Source of the DNA: Murimonas intestini
Lineage (GTDB): Bacteria; Bacillota; Clostridia; Lachnospirales; Lachnospiraceae
DNA length: 64,000 nt
Direction: 5' to 3'
Assembly (NCBI RefSeq): GCF_024622195.1
Contig: NZ_JANKBI010000003.1
Location: 124,001 to 188,000, forward strand
Shown here: one piece after another, positions 9,970 through 19,537 of the stretch
Layout of the letters: every line of letters starts with the position of its first letter
Numbering within the stretch: the stretch's first letter is position 1
The notes under the pieces: model-generated
The model's input: the letters and a program-made list of their open reading frames with translations, nothing else
The model's database searches: none
Told to the model about the DNA's origin: nothing
Translations under genes and position numbers: made by a program

Positions 9970-9983
9970 CGAACATAGGTTTG
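9970..9983. promoter_or_regulatory. LexA (SOS) box of recA
   Basis: CGAACATAGGTTTG matches the Gram-positive LexA/DinR consensus CGAACRNRYGTTYG at 13 of 14 positions (G in place of Y at position 9). Its position just after P2 fits SOS repression of recA. Confidence 0.85.
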
Positions 9984-10023
9984 CAAAAAAAGAGGCGGAA
10001 GGAATTGTAGAAGGAGAATGAAG

Positions 10024-11172
10024 ATGGCACAGGAAAGTAAAATGAAACCAGGACAGCAGGATGATAAATTAAAGGCGCTGGATGCAGCGCTTTCACATAT
10101 TGAGAGACAGTACGGAAAAGGTTCCGTCATGAAGCTGGGTGAAGCAGGAAAGAACATGAATGTGGAGACAGTCCCAACAGGTTCATTGAGCCTGGACATT
10201 GCTCTGGGGCTGGGGGGCATACCAAAGGGCAGGATCATAGAGGTCTACGGTCCTGAGTCAAGCGGTAAGACGACAGTTGCCCTGCACATGGTCGCTGAAG
10301 TGCAGAAGAGGGGCGGGATCGCAGGCTTTATCGATGCAGAGCATGCGCTGGACCCTGCATATGCCAAGAATATCGGAGTAAATATAGACGAGCTCTATAT
10401 CTCACAGCCTGACAGCGGCGAGCAGGCGCTGGAAATCACAGAGACGCTGGTGCGTTCCGGAGCTGTGGATATCATTATCGTGGACTCTGTTGCAGCGCTT
10501 GTGCCGAAGGCAGAGATCGATGGTGAGATGGGAGACGCCCATGTGGGACTTCAGGCAAGGCTGATGTCTCAGGCTCTGAGAAAGCTGACATCTGTAATCA
10601 GTAAATCCAACTGTATCGTGATCTTTATCAACCAGCTCCGTGAGAAAGTGGGCGTTATGTTTGGAAATCCGGAGACGACTACAGGCGGACGCGCCCTGAA
10701 GTTCTATTCGTCCATCCGTATGGATGTGCGCAGGGTCGAGACACTGAAGCAGGGCGGGGAGATGGTCGGAAACCATACAAGGATCAAGGTTGTAAAAAAT
10801 AAGATCGCGCCGCCGTTTAAAGAAGCGGAATTTGATATCATGTTCGGCCAGGGGATTTCCAAAGAGGGGGATGTGCTTGACTTGGCGGCAAACCTGGGGA
10901 TCATCAATAAGAGCGGTGCATGGTATGCCTATAATGATGCCAAGATCGGCCAGGGGCGTGAAAATGCCAAGGCATATCTCAGAGAGAATCCTGACATCAT
11001 GGAAGAAGTGGAGCTGAAAGTCAGAGAACACTACGGTATGATAGAGGGAGCCGAAGCGGCAGCTGAGGAAGAGAAGGACAAAAAGACAGAGGCCCGGAAG
11101 GACAGTGATATATCCGGGGAGGCAGCGCCGGCAGCTGAGACAGCAGCAGCCCAGGCTGGAGATAAAGAATGA
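10024..11172 (+). CDS. recA: Recombinase RecA
   Basis: Strand-exchange ATPase of homologous recombination and co-protease of the SOS response. Of 382 residues, Walker A GPESSGKTT lies near 76-84, Walker B IIIVDSVAAL near 150, and the family signature ALKFYSSIRMDVRR near 232. The tail (last 35 residues) is rich in Ala, Glu and Lys, as usual. ATG 10024 is chosen, seven bases after AAGGAG; the ATG at 10018 is too close. Two promoters and a LexA box precede it, and recX overlaps its end by four bases. Confidence 0.98.
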   Translation: MAQESKMKPGQQDDKLKALDAALSHIERQYGKGSVMKLGEAGKNMNVETVPTGSLSLDIALGLGGIPKGRIIEVYGPESSGKTTVALHMVAEVQKRGGIAGFIDAEHALDPAYAKNIGVNIDELYISQPDSGEQALEITETLVRSGAVDIIIVDSVAALVPKAEIDGEMGDAHVGLQARLMSQALRKLTSVISKSNCIVIFINQLREKVGVMFGNPETTTGGRALKFYSSIRMDVRRVETLKQGGEMVGNHTRIKVVKNKIAPPFKEAEFDIMFGQGISKEGDVLDLAANLGIINKSGAWYAYNDAKIGQGRENAKAYLRENPDIMEEVELKVREHYGMIEGAEAAAEEEKDKKTEARKDSDISGEAAPAAETAAAQAGDKE

Positions 11173-11789
11173 CCGTAACAGACATAATTCCCGTTTCAGC
11201 CGGAAAAGGCCGTGGTACGGGAGGAAAATACAGAGTATTTATTGAAGGACAGCTTGCCTTTGTGTTATACAGGGGCGAGCTGTCCCGTTATGGAATAGAG
11301 AAGGATTGCGAACTCTCAGAGCAGGCTTATGATGAGATACTGGGGGAAGTGCTGTATAAGCGTGCCAGGCTGAGATGTATGCATCTTCTGGAGTCGGCGG
11401 ACAAGACAGAGGCGCAGCTGAGGATGAAGCTGCAGCAGGGGGAATATCCGAAGGAAGTTATAGAGAGTACCATCGAATGGCTCATACAGAAGCGCTATCT
11501 GGATGATGAGCGCTATGCGGACATGTACATAGAATATAACAAAGAAAAGAAGAGCCGCAGGCAGATCGAGATGGAACTGCAGAGGAAAGGCATATCAGGT
11601 GACAAGATAGAAAATGCCTTCACAGGACAGGAACTGGCGGCAGAGGATGACCTGATCAGGGAGTGGCTTGACAAAAAGCATTATGACAGAGAGAATGCGG
11701 ATGCGGCTGCCCAGAGAAAGATGTACGGGTTTCTCATGAGAAAGGGATTTTCATCGCCGGCAGTTATGAAAGCACTCAGGGACAGATGA
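11169..11789 (+). CDS. recX: Regulatory protein RecX
   Basis: RecX binds the RecA filament and limits its activity. The 206-residue protein shows the three-helix RecX repeats: YKRARLRCMHLLESADKTEAQLRMKL, then YLDDERYADMYIEYNKEKKSRRQIEMELQRKGIS and KMYGFLMRKGFSS near the end. Its ATGA overlap with the recA stop implies translational coupling. The order recA-recX followed by rny is common in Firmicutes. Confidence 0.93.
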   Translation: MTVTDIIPVSAGKGRGTGGKYRVFIEGQLAFVLYRGELSRYGIEKDCELSEQAYDEILGEVLYKRARLRCMHLLESADKTEAQLRMKLQQGEYPKEVIESTIEWLIQKRYLDDERYADMYIEYNKEKKSRRQIEMELQRKGISGDKIENAFTGQELAAEDDLIREWLDKKHYDRENADAAAQRKMYGFLMRKGFSSPAVMKALRDR

Positions 11790-11851
11790 CGGGGATATTT
11801 GTGAATTGTAATGAATCTGCATGAAATATATGGCGGAACAGGTGAATTCAC

Positions 11852-11880
11852 TTGACAATATAACCAAAACACGATAAAAT
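11852..11880 (+). promoter_or_regulatory. rny promoter
   Basis: TTGACA-17-TAAAAT, about 47 bases before the GTG start of rny. Confidence 0.8.
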
Positions 11881-11927
11881 CAAAGTGTTGTATTTGTACA
11901 ATGAAAATTAAATAAGGAGGTGCTCCT

Positions 11928-13481
11928 GTGCCGGATGCAATAACAATAGTTATTTTTGTTGTAATCACTCTGGTCGTAGCTATTATTACGTGGTTTGCAG
12001 CGGTTGCCTATCGGAAGAAGATAGTGGAAGAGAAGATCGGCAGCGCAGAAGAAAAAGCCAGAAAAATAATAGATGATGCCTTAAAGACTGCGGAGACTAA
12101 AAAGCGTGAAGCACTGCTTGAGGTTAAAGAAGAATCCTTAAAGACTAAGAATGAGTTGGACAAGGAAACGAGAGAGCGTAGGGCAGAGCTGCAGCGTTAT
12201 GAAAAGCGTGTTTTATCAAAAGAAGAATCAATTGATAAAAAAGCGGATTCAATGGAAAAACGTGAAGCAGGATTATCAGCAAAAGAAGAGGAATTAAAGA
12301 GAAAAAGCAAGGAAGTAGAAAGATTAAGTGAAGAAAGAGTACAGGAACTGGAGAGAATTTCAGGCCTAACCTCCGAACAAGCAAAAGATTATCTTTTAAA
12401 AACTGTTGAAGACGAAGTAAAGCAAGACACTGCCAAGTTATATAAAGAACTTGAAAGCAGGGCAAAAGAAGACGCTAACAAAAAAGCAAAAGAGTACGTG
12501 GTCACAGCCATTCAGAAATGTGCGGCGGACCATGTGGCGGAAACTACGATTTCCGTGGTACAGCTTCCCAATGATGAAATGAAGGGTAGAATCATTGGCA
12601 GGGAAGGAAGAAATATTCGTACCCTGGAAACTCTGACAGGTGTGGATTTGATTATCGATGATACACCGGAAGCAGTTATCTTATCCGGTTTTGAACCAAT
12701 CAGAAGAGAAGTAGCCAGAATTGCACTTGAAAAATTGATCGTAGACGGACGTATTCACCCGGCAAGAATCGAAGAAATGGTTGAGAAAGCCCAGAGGGAA
12801 GTTGAGACCATGATCCGGGAAGAGGGGGAAGCGGCAACATTAGAGGTAGGGGTACATGGTATCCATCCTGAGTTAGTCCGTTTATTAGGTAGAATGAAAT
12901 TCAGGACCAGTTATGGTCAGAATGCCTTGAAACATTCCATAGAAGTGGCCCAGTTATCTGGTCTGCTGGCAGGCGAGATCGGCGTAGATGTCAAATTGGC
13001 AAAACGTGCCGGACTGCTGCATGACATTGGTAAATCCATTGACCATGAGATGGAAGGCTCCCACATACAGATTGGTGCAGACCTTTGTAAGAAGTATAAA
13101 GAGTCAGCGCTTATCATTAATGCTGTGGAAGCACACCATGGCGATGTAGAACCAGAATCCCTGATTGCATGTATTGTACAGGCTGCGGATACAATTTCTG
13201 CCGCCCGTCCTGGAGCCAGAAGGGAAACTCTGGAAACATATACGAATCGATTAAAACAGTTAGAAGATATCACAAACTCCTTCAAGGGAGTAGACAAGTC
13301 TTTTGCTATTCAGGCAGGCCGTGAGATCCGGGTAATGGTTGTTCCTGATCAGGTCAGCGATGCAGATATGGTATTGCTGGCAAGAGATATTTCAAAACAG
13401 ATTGAAGCTGAGCTGGAATATCCGGGACAGATCAAAGTCAGCGTGATCCGCGAAAGCAGAGCAGTTGACTACGCCAAATAA
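11928..13481 (+). CDS. rny: Ribonuclease Y
   Basis: Membrane-anchored endoribonuclease that starts bulk mRNA decay in Firmicutes. The 517-residue protein has one N-terminal membrane helix (about 5-25), a long charged coiled coil (about 30-200), a KH RNA-binding domain (MKGRIIGREGRNIRTLE) and an HD phosphohydrolase domain with the metal pair in LLHDIGKSIDHE near residue 365. The GTG start follows AAGGAGGTG. It has its own promoter and terminator. Codon use shifts toward A/T-ending codons within the coiled coil and the second half. Confidence 0.97.
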   Translation: MPDAITIVIFVVITLVVAIITWFAAVAYRKKIVEEKIGSAEEKARKIIDDALKTAETKKREALLEVKEESLKTKNELDKETRERRAELQRYEKRVLSKEESIDKKADSMEKREAGLSAKEEELKRKSKEVERLSEERVQELERISGLTSEQAKDYLLKTVEDEVKQDTAKLYKELESRAKEDANKKAKEYVVTAIQKCAADHVAETTISVVQLPNDEMKGRIIGREGRNIRTLETLTGVDLIIDDTPEAVILSGFEPIRREVARIALEKLIVDGRIHPARIEEMVEKAQREVETMIREEGEAATLEVGVHGIHPELVRLLGRMKFRTSYGQNALKHSIEVAQLSGLLAGEIGVDVKLAKRAGLLHDIGKSIDHEMEGSHIQIGADLCKKYKESALIINAVEAHHGDVEPESLIACIVQAADTISAARPGARRETLETYTNRLKQLEDITNSFKGVDKSFAIQAGREIRVMVVPDQVSDADMVLLARDISKQIEAELEYPGQIKVSVIRESRAVDYAK

Positions 13482-13496
13482 AGGGATAGTACTTAT

Positions 13497-13554
13497 AAGA
13501 ACTCTTGGAAGCCGTATAATTTAATATTTATACGGCGCCAGGGGTTCTTTTTTG
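13497..13554 (+). terminator. Terminator after rny
   Basis: A long hairpin: AAGAAC...TTGG..GCCGTATAA pairs with TTATACGGC..CCA..GTTCTT, followed by TTTTTT. Confidence 0.9.
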
Positions 13555-13608
13555 ATCCCTGCGGCAGCCGTCAAATGCACATGCAGGCATGTTCACCTGG
13601 CCCGCTGC

Positions 13609-14244
13609 TCACGGAAATAAAAATTCCGGCAGACCGGCGGCATACGGCGCTATATCGTACTGCTGATAATAAATGACAAAGCCCTCCGGAGTCAGATAGT
13701 AGTTCTTGGGATTAAAAGTTTTCTGCAGAAGAGAAATATAATCATCAAAAAAGGAAGAAGGAGAAGCTTTCTGTCTCTCTGCGATCTGCCCGCCGATATT
13801 CATGAAAAGCCGCTGGCGGGAAGCTGCTGAGAGGGGATAAAAATTTCCCAGGGACAGCCTTCTTCCTGTTTTAAAATCCCAGGTATCAGAGGTGCGGACT
13901 GTCTCACCATGCGCACCTCCCATATATGTGTATTTTTCCAGGTAAAGACTTGTGATGCACCCGGCATTATAAGTAATCTTATAGTTAACGTCTAAAGTAA
14001 AGCTGTTAAAAGATGGATTATTCTCAGGGATATATCTGGCGCTGTCCGCAGCCTGGGGATAGAGGACAGTACGGCAGTAAGATTCAGTCTGTCTTGCAGT
14101 ATATGCGTAATAGTTATTAATGCGCTGAGAGGGAGCTTTGCTGCATGTGGATTTGAAGAATGGATAGTTGATGTTATAGATAAATACAGGGATTTTCCCG
14201 TAGTACATTGTGTCCTTAAGAGTTTTTTGGAGGATTGTCTGCAT
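13609..14244 (-). CDS. DUF3298 (RsiV/PdaC-like) domain protein
   Basis: A 211-residue protein with the DUF3298 pattern: an N-terminal strand-rich half (VFIYNINYPFF) followed by SLYLEKYTYMGGAHGETVRTSDTWDF, where the GGAHG is the family hallmark, and a C-terminal half ending YYLTPEGFVIYYQQYDIAPYAAGLPEF. DUF3298 modules occur outside the cell in RsiV anti-sigma factors (lysozyme sensing) and in PdaC deacetylases. No signal peptide or membrane helix is seen here, which is unusual for the family. It stands alone and convergent to rny, and divergent from the helicase gene. Start supported by GAGG five bases upstream. Confidence 0.75.
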   Translation of the reverse strand: MQTILQKTLKDTMYYGKIPVFIYNINYPFFKSTCSKAPSQRINNYYAYTARQTESYCRTVLYPQAADSARYIPENNPSFNSFTLDVNYKITYNAGCITSLYLEKYTYMGGAHGETVRTSDTWDFKTGRRLSLGNFYPLSAASRQRLFMNIGGQIAERQKASPSSFFDDYISLLQKTFNPKNYYLTPEGFVIYYQQYDIAPYAAGLPEFLFP

Positions 14245-14358
14245 GGCGGCCTCAAAGAATATAGTTATGACAATATATTCCGGCTATTGCCTGATATATG
14301 ACTGCAGTATATCTGAGGGTGCCAAACAGTTACAGTAAATGAAATTTTGGAGGTGTAT

Positions 14359-17300
14359 ATGAGAGAGGATATACTAAAGCTTTTTTCCCCGTCCGCGTCA
14401 GGATGGTTTAAGAGGACATTCGGTGAGCCTACGGAAGTACAGAAGACTGCATGGCCTGCTATAGCGGCGGGGAAGCATGTGCTGGTAAGTGCCCCCACAG
14501 GAACAGGAAAGACTCTTTCTGCATTTCTGGTCTTTATAGACAGGCTGAATGAACTGGGACGGCAGGGGATGCTTAAGGAGGAACTGTATCTCATCTATAT
14601 CTCACCTCTGAAATCACTGGCAGGAGATATCAGGGAGAACCTGAACAGGCCTCTGGAAGGCATATCAGGAGGAGATGGTGAGGATATGATCCGGGTGGGG
14701 CTGCGAACGGGAGATACGCCACAGAAAGACAGGCAGAGGATGATTAAACATCCGCCCCACATACTGATCACTACACCTGAATCCCTGTTTCTGATGCTGA
14801 CTTCTAAGTCGGGGTGTTCCATTTTAAAAACAGCGAAAGCGGTGATCCTGGATGAACTGCATGCTCTTATTGATACAAAGAGGGGTGCACACCTGATGCT
14901 GTCCATAGCCAGGCTGGACAAACTCTGCGGCCATGAGCTGCAGCGTATCGGCCTCTCCGCCACCATAGAGCCGCTGGAGCTGGCGGCAGAATATCTGGCC
15001 CCGGAACCGGCTGTCATCTGCGCACCTAAAATGAAAAAGGAGATCAGGATTGAAGTGGTGGGGACTGCTCCGGCCCAGGGCAGGAGAAAGGACCCTGTGT
15101 GGGAGGAGCTTGGTGTTGCCGTATACCGCCAGTGCCAGCCCTACAGAAGCGTTATTGCTTTTTCTGAGGGGCGCAGGTATGCTGAAAAACTGGCCTACTA
15201 TGTAAATCAGCTGGGCGGCGATGGTTTTGCCAGAGTCCATCACGGGAGCCTCTCAAAAGAACAGCGTTTAAAGGCAGAGCAGGAGCTGAGGGACGGCAGC
15301 CTGCGGCTTCTGTGTGCCACTTCCTCCATGGAGCTGGGGATTGATGTGGGAGACGTGGAGCTGGTGCTGCAGGTCGGCTGCCCGCGTACAGTATCAAGTA
15401 CAATGCAGCGCCTGGGAAGAGCCGGACACAGGCCGGACAGAGTGAGTGTGATGTATATGTACCCCAGGACGGCCCTGGAGACTGTGTACTGCGCAATGAC
15501 GGCGGAGGCGGCAAGACAGGGCGGAGTGGAGCACACAAAGCCTCCCAGGATGTGTCTGGACGTTTTGGCCCAGCATCTTGTTTCCATGGCTGCCACAGAC
15601 GGATACAGCGTGGATGATGTGATGGAGGTTCTGTCAGGGACATACTCCTTCAGGGATGTCAAAAGAGATGATGTGAGAGATGTGCTGGGCATGCTGTCGG
15701 GTGACTATGAGCACAGCCGTGAGATTCCCGCGCGTCCTCGGGTGCTGTATGACAGGATACACGACAGGGTGGCAGGAGATGCCTACAGCAGGATGCTTGC
15801 AGTGGCAGCGGGTGGGACAATACCTGATAAAGGCCTGTATACGGCTAAAACGGAAGACGGAGTCATTCTGGGGGAACTGGATGAAGAATTTGTATATGAA
15901 TCCCAGATAGGAGACAGGTTCATGCTGGGCTCCTTTGCCTGGCGCATAGTGCGCCAGGACAGGGATACAGTTGTAGTCACTCAGGCCCCGGTGCAAGGGG
16001 CCAGGCTCCCCTTCTGGAAGGGCGAGACGAGAGGACGCACGCTGAAGACAAGCCTGGCATTTGGAAAGATGTTAGGTCTGCTTGAGAAGGCCTGGGAAGA
16101 TAAGAGACTGACAGAAGAACTGGAACGGCTTGGGATGGATGAGGCTGCGGCCATGAACGCGGCAGGATTCCTGCAGAGGCAGATAGGGGCGGCAGAGGGG
16201 CTGCCTGATGACAGGACAGTTCTGATTGAGCATTACAGGGACAGTACGGGAAGCCATCAGGTCATGATACATGCCATGTTCGGGAGGCAGGTCAATGCAC
16301 CCCTGTCTCTGCTGGCCAGGCATGCGGCATGGGCCATTACAGGGCGTGATGTGGGGAGCGTGGATGATGAGGATGGTATTCTGCTCTATCCCTACGACGG
16401 GGAGAAGCTTCCAGAGGGACTGCTGTACCAGATAGAGCCGGAGAGAGTCAGAGTATTGCTGGAAGCGATGCTTCCTGTGACGCCTCTTTTTAATATGACG
16501 TTCCGCTATAATGCGGCCAGGGCGCTGATGATGGGCATGAAGCAGGGAGGGCGGCAGCCACTGTGGATGCAGCGTCTGAAAAGTGCACAGCTGCAGGGGA
16601 TGCTATCCGGTGAAAAGAACCACCCGCTGATCAGAGAGACAAGGAGAGAATGCCTGGAGGACCAGTGGGATATTGACGGCGTGATCAGTGTCTTAAAGGA
16701 TATACGTTCGGGACGCATACGAGTAAAAGAGATGTATTTGGACACTCCGTCGCCCATGTCCCTGCCGTTCCAATGGCAGGCGGAGGCAGCGGAAATGTAT
16801 GAATATTCGCCTGTCACGCCTGATATGCGCAAAACGGCGTATGAAGAGCTGTCACAGGCTGAGATGGTGAAGCCTTCCCGGGAAGAACTGGCTAAGAAGT
16901 GGGAGAGGAAGAAGCTTCCGGAGGACGAAGATGGGCTTCATGCGCTTCTCATGATGGAAGGAGACTTTATGGCGGGAGAAGTGCCCGTACCGGTGGAATG
17001 GCTGGAAGGTCTGGCGGAAAAAGGACTTGCCGCCTATCTGGAGCCGGGTATATGGATCGCTGAAGAACACAGGCAGGAGTATGAGCGCGCGCTGGAGGGC
17101 AAAGATATCAGGGCGGGAATGCATATTGTCCGGAGAATGCTTTATTACAGGGGAGGGCAGACAGAGGGAGAAATCCGGGAACGGTACTTCTTTTCGGAAA
17201 AGGAAACAAAAGAGGTGCTGGATGGGCTGTGCAGTTTGAAGGACGCAGTTCTGGATGAAGGAATCTATTACCATGGCAGGCTGTATGAACGCGCCAGGGC

Positions 17301-18525
17301 TAATTCCATAAGGAGTCTGCGCATGCAGACCTCCACCTGTCCTCCGGAGAATTATGCAGCCTATGCGGCAGACAAAAGCCATATACATGCGCCCTCTACA
17401 GAGCAGCTTGGGGCCGTGCTTGAGGAATACTGCGGGAGAAGCTATCCGGTTGGCTTCTGGGAGTCGGTTCTTCTGCCGAGAAGGGTGAAGAACTATTCAG
17501 AGAAGCAGCTTGACACTCTTCTGGCCCAGGGGGATTATTTTTGGCAGATGCTGCCGGGAGGCTGTCTGAGTTTTTGCCGCTATGAGGATATTGACTGGGA
17601 TGCCCAGCCGACCGATGCAGGATATCTGGAAGGAGATGAAAAGCTCATTTATCAGGAGCTTAGAAAAAGAGGAGCCAGCTTCCTGAGATCTCTCACGGAT
17701 ATCCCAAAGGAATCCAGCGCCCAGCAGGTCCTTCTTTCACTGGCGGAAAAAGGCCTGGTCTGCGCTGACAGCTTTGTTCCGGTGAGGCAGTGGCAGAACA
17801 GGGACAAGGTAAAGAAAGCAACTGCCAGGCAGAGAGTGAATGCCAGGGTGATGCTGCTCTCAGCCGGGAGATGGGATATAGTCCGTCCTGTAATAAAGAA
17901 GGGCATGGAGGAATGGCTGGAAATATTTTTAAAAGAAAACGGTATCCTCTGCAGAGAGACTTTTCGTAAATCAATGTCAGAGAGAGAAGCATGCCCATAT
18001 ATGGGAACAGCAGCAGGGGAGGAAGCGGGAGACATAAGCTGGAAGAAGGCGCTTGATATTCTGAGAATATGGGAATATACGGGGAAGATCAGAAGAGGAT
18101 ATTTTGTGGCGGGCATGTCGGGGGCACAGTTTATCAGAAGTGAGGAATATGACGCACTGACAGCAGCGCTCAGAGAACCGTCCGACGGAGCCATATGGCT
18201 GAACGGAACCGACCCCGCTCTGATATGGGGGAAGGTGACCGAACACCCTGAAGGAAAGAGCTTTCTGGGGGTGCCGGGTACGGCTGTCGCTTTAAAAGGC
18301 GGGAAACCTGCCGCTGTGCTGAAAAGACAGGGAAAAGTCCTGGAAACATATACAGAAGACGGGATAGAGGACGTCATAAATGAACTGGCAAGAGATTTTA
18401 AAAATAAAAGCCTGTTTCCTGAGAAGAGGCGTCTGACTATAAAAGAATATCCAAAAGAACTGGGAGCACTCCTGGGGAATGCAGGATTTCTGCGGGAGAT
18501 GCAGGATTACACGCTGTACCGCTGA
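14359..18525 (+). CDS. lhr: Lhr-type DEAD/DEAH-box helicase
   Basis: A very large (1388 residue) superfamily 2 helicase. The first 400 residues hold the two RecA-like domains: Walker A APTGTGKT near residue 44, TTPESL, the DEAH-box as LDELH, the SAT motif GLSATIEPL, and motif VI RLGRAGHR. The Lhr core with winged helix follows (to about 870), then a long C-terminal part with winged-helix/AlkZ-like character (QLGAVLEEYCGRSYPVGFWE, and so on), as in long Lhr proteins linked to DNA repair. ATG 14359 follows GGAGG by five bases; the TTG at 14347 lies before the ribosome-binding site. It is a stand-alone gene. Confidence 0.9.
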   Translation: MREDILKLFSPSASGWFKRTFGEPTEVQKTAWPAIAAGKHVLVSAPTGTGKTLSAFLVFIDRLNELGRQGMLKEELYLIYISPLKSLAGDIRENLNRPLEGISGGDGEDMIRVGLRTGDTPQKDRQRMIKHPPHILITTPESLFLMLTSKSGCSILKTAKAVILDELHALIDTKRGAHLMLSIARLDKLCGHELQRIGLSATIEPLELAAEYLAPEPAVICAPKMKKEIRIEVVGTAPAQGRRKDPVWEELGVAVYRQCQPYRSVIAFSEGRRYAEKLAYYVNQLGGDGFARVHHGSLSKEQRLKAEQELRDGSLRLLCATSSMELGIDVGDVELVLQVGCPRTVSSTMQRLGRAGHRPDRVSVMYMYPRTALETVYCAMTAEAARQGGVEHTKPPRMCLDVLAQHLVSMAATDGYSVDDVMEVLSGTYSFRDVKRDDVRDVLGMLSGDYEHSREIPARPRVLYDRIHDRVAGDAYSRMLAVAAGGTIPDKGLYTAKTEDGVILGELDEEFVYESQIGDRFMLGSFAWRIVRQDRDTVVVTQAPVQGARLPFWKGETRGRTLKTSLAFGKMLGLLEKAWEDKRLTEELERLGMDEAAAMNAAGFLQRQIGAAEGLPDDRTVLIEHYRDSTGSHQVMIHAMFGRQVNAPLSLLARHAAWAITGRDVGSVDDEDGILLYPYDGEKLPEGLLYQIEPERVRVLLEAMLPVTPLFNMTFRYNAARALMMGMKQGGRQPLWMQRLKSAQLQGMLSGEKNHPLIRETRRECLEDQWDIDGVISVLKDIRSGRIRVKEMYLDTPSPMSLPFQWQAEAAEMYEYSPVTPDMRKTAYEELSQAEMVKPSREELAKKWERKKLPEDEDGLHALLMMEGDFMAGEVPVPVEWLEGLAEKGLAAYLEPGIWIAEEHRQEYERALEGKDIRAGMHIVRRMLYYRGGQTEGEIRERYFFSEKETKEVLDGLCSLKDAVLDEGIYYHGRLYERARANSIRSLRMQTSTCPPENYAAYAADKSHIHAPSTEQLGAVLEEYCGRSYPVGFWESVLLPRRVKNYSEKQLDTLLAQGDYFWQMLPGGCLSFCRYEDIDWDAQPTDAGYLEGDEKLIYQELRKRGASFLRSLTDIPKESSAQQVLLSLAEKGLVCADSFVPVRQWQNRDKVKKATARQRVNARVMLLSAGRWDIVRPVIKKGMEEWLEIFLKENGILCRETFRKSMSEREACPYMGTAAGEEAGDISWKKALDILRIWEYTGKIRRGYFVAGMSGAQFIRSEEYDALTAALREPSDGAIWLNGTDPALIWGKVTEHPEGKSFLGVPGTAVALKGGKPAAVLKRQGKVLETYTEDGIEDVINELARDFKNKSLFPEKRRLTIKEYPKELGALLGNAGFLREMQDYTLYR

Positions 18526-18612
18526 TATTAAAACGAGAAAAGTGCGGGGGGTGTACTGTTTCGCAAATGTGAATCATATGAATAAATAAAGAATGTCCCG
18601 GGGGATACGGGA

Positions 18613-19206
18613 ATGAAGAATTTGCATTTGCAGAAAAAGACGCTCTGGCTGCTGGGAGGCCTTTTTGCAGCGGGATTCCTGACAGGTATCCTGGGAGTGA
18701 ACCTTTGGGGGAAGGAGGATATCAGCCAGGCGGGGATACTCAGTACATATTATATCAGCCAGTACAAATACCTCCAAATTGATTCTGGCGCGCTGTTCTT
18801 TTTCCTGCTGTTTAGAAGGGTAAAATGGCTGGTGCTGCTGTGGGCGCTGGGGTATACGGCCGTGGGGCTGCCGGCGGCTCTTATATATGGGGCCTGGATG
18901 GGTCTCTCAGCGGGCATTGTGATGACAGTGGCTGTAATGAAGATGGGCCTCTCAGGGCTTCTCTTCTGCCTTGGCGCCATGCTGCCTCAGAACCTGATCT
19001 ATCTTCCAGTTATTTTGATATTTCTCTATTTTGTCTGCCAGAAGGGGCGCGAGAAATACCAGAGAGGAAAGCTGGTGACCGGGCTTCAGTGGGACAATGA
19101 TTATACGGCTGCTGCCGGAATTTGTCTGCTGCTGTTTGTTTTGGGTATTTTGACGGAAAGCTATGTAAATCCGTGGGTTTTACGGCAGCTGCTCAATATC
19201 TTCTGA
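18613..19206 (+). CDS. spoIIM: Stage II sporulation protein M-like membrane protein
   Basis: A 197-residue membrane protein with about five hydrophobic segments: one at the N terminus (LWLLGGLFAAGFLTGILGV), three in the middle with short links, and one at the C terminus ending SYVNPWVLRQLLNIF. Size, topology and position just before xerD match SpoIIM, which with SpoIID and SpoIIP drives engulfment of the forespore; in Bacillus subtilis spoIIM also lies just upstream of xerD (ripX). Sequence similarity between SpoIIM proteins is low, so synteny carries much of this call. Confidence 0.7.
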   Translation: MKNLHLQKKTLWLLGGLFAAGFLTGILGVNLWGKEDISQAGILSTYYISQYKYLQIDSGALFFFLLFRRVKWLVLLWALGYTAVGLPAALIYGAWMGLSAGIVMTVAVMKMGLSGLLFCLGAMLPQNLIYLPVILIFLYFVCQKGREKYQRGKLVTGLQWDNDYTAAAGICLLLFVLGILTESYVNPWVLRQLLNIF

Positions 19207-19309
19207 GAAAATGGAAAGATTTTTTAACAAGATATAGTATTGATGAAAACAGGAAAACGCCCATGTGGTGGAATTTGTCGACTTGCTGAAATTTAGTTAA
19301 AAATGCCAT

Positions 19310-19398
19310 TTGATTTTATGCCATATTGCCTATATAATAGTACTATATTGAACGAGTCAGGAAAATCAAGGGACTTATATGTATCCTTGATTTTCTTT
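19310..19398 (+). promoter_or_regulatory. Promoter followed at once by a hairpin, upstream of xerD
   Basis: A promoter TTGATT-17-TATAAT (19310-19338) is followed about 20 bases later by a perfect 11-bp hairpin (GAAAATCAAGG 19361-19371 and its complement 19385-19395) and TTTG. This could be an attenuator in the xerD leader or a short RNA. The 331-base gap 19207-19537 otherwise holds a degenerate palindrome at 19421-19445. Confidence 0.55.
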
Positions 19399-19420
19399 GT
19401 CCGTCGGAGGCCTTAAAAGC

Positions 19421-19446
19421 TTACTGTTTACCATGTTCACAGTAAC
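19421..19446. repeat. Degenerate palindrome, GTTACTG..CAGTAAC family, copy 1
   Basis: TTACTGT and ACAGTAA flank a 12-base centre. It is related to better-formed copies at 20527-20553 and 21338-21381. Confidence 0.5.
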
Positions 19447-19537
19447 CTGAAAAGTTTCCCTGGGACAGAGGCGCTTTGAGTCATGGGGGGAGAAGCGATC
19501 CTGAAAGTAAGAATGGGAGACTTAAAGGAGCAGGCTT

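Noticed and set aside
15152..15692. Two long minus-strand readings opposite the helicase gene
   Set aside because: They lie wholly inside the strongly supported Lhr-type helicase frame, have no ribosome-binding site and encode Pro/Ser/Cys-rich sequence typical of antisense shadows.
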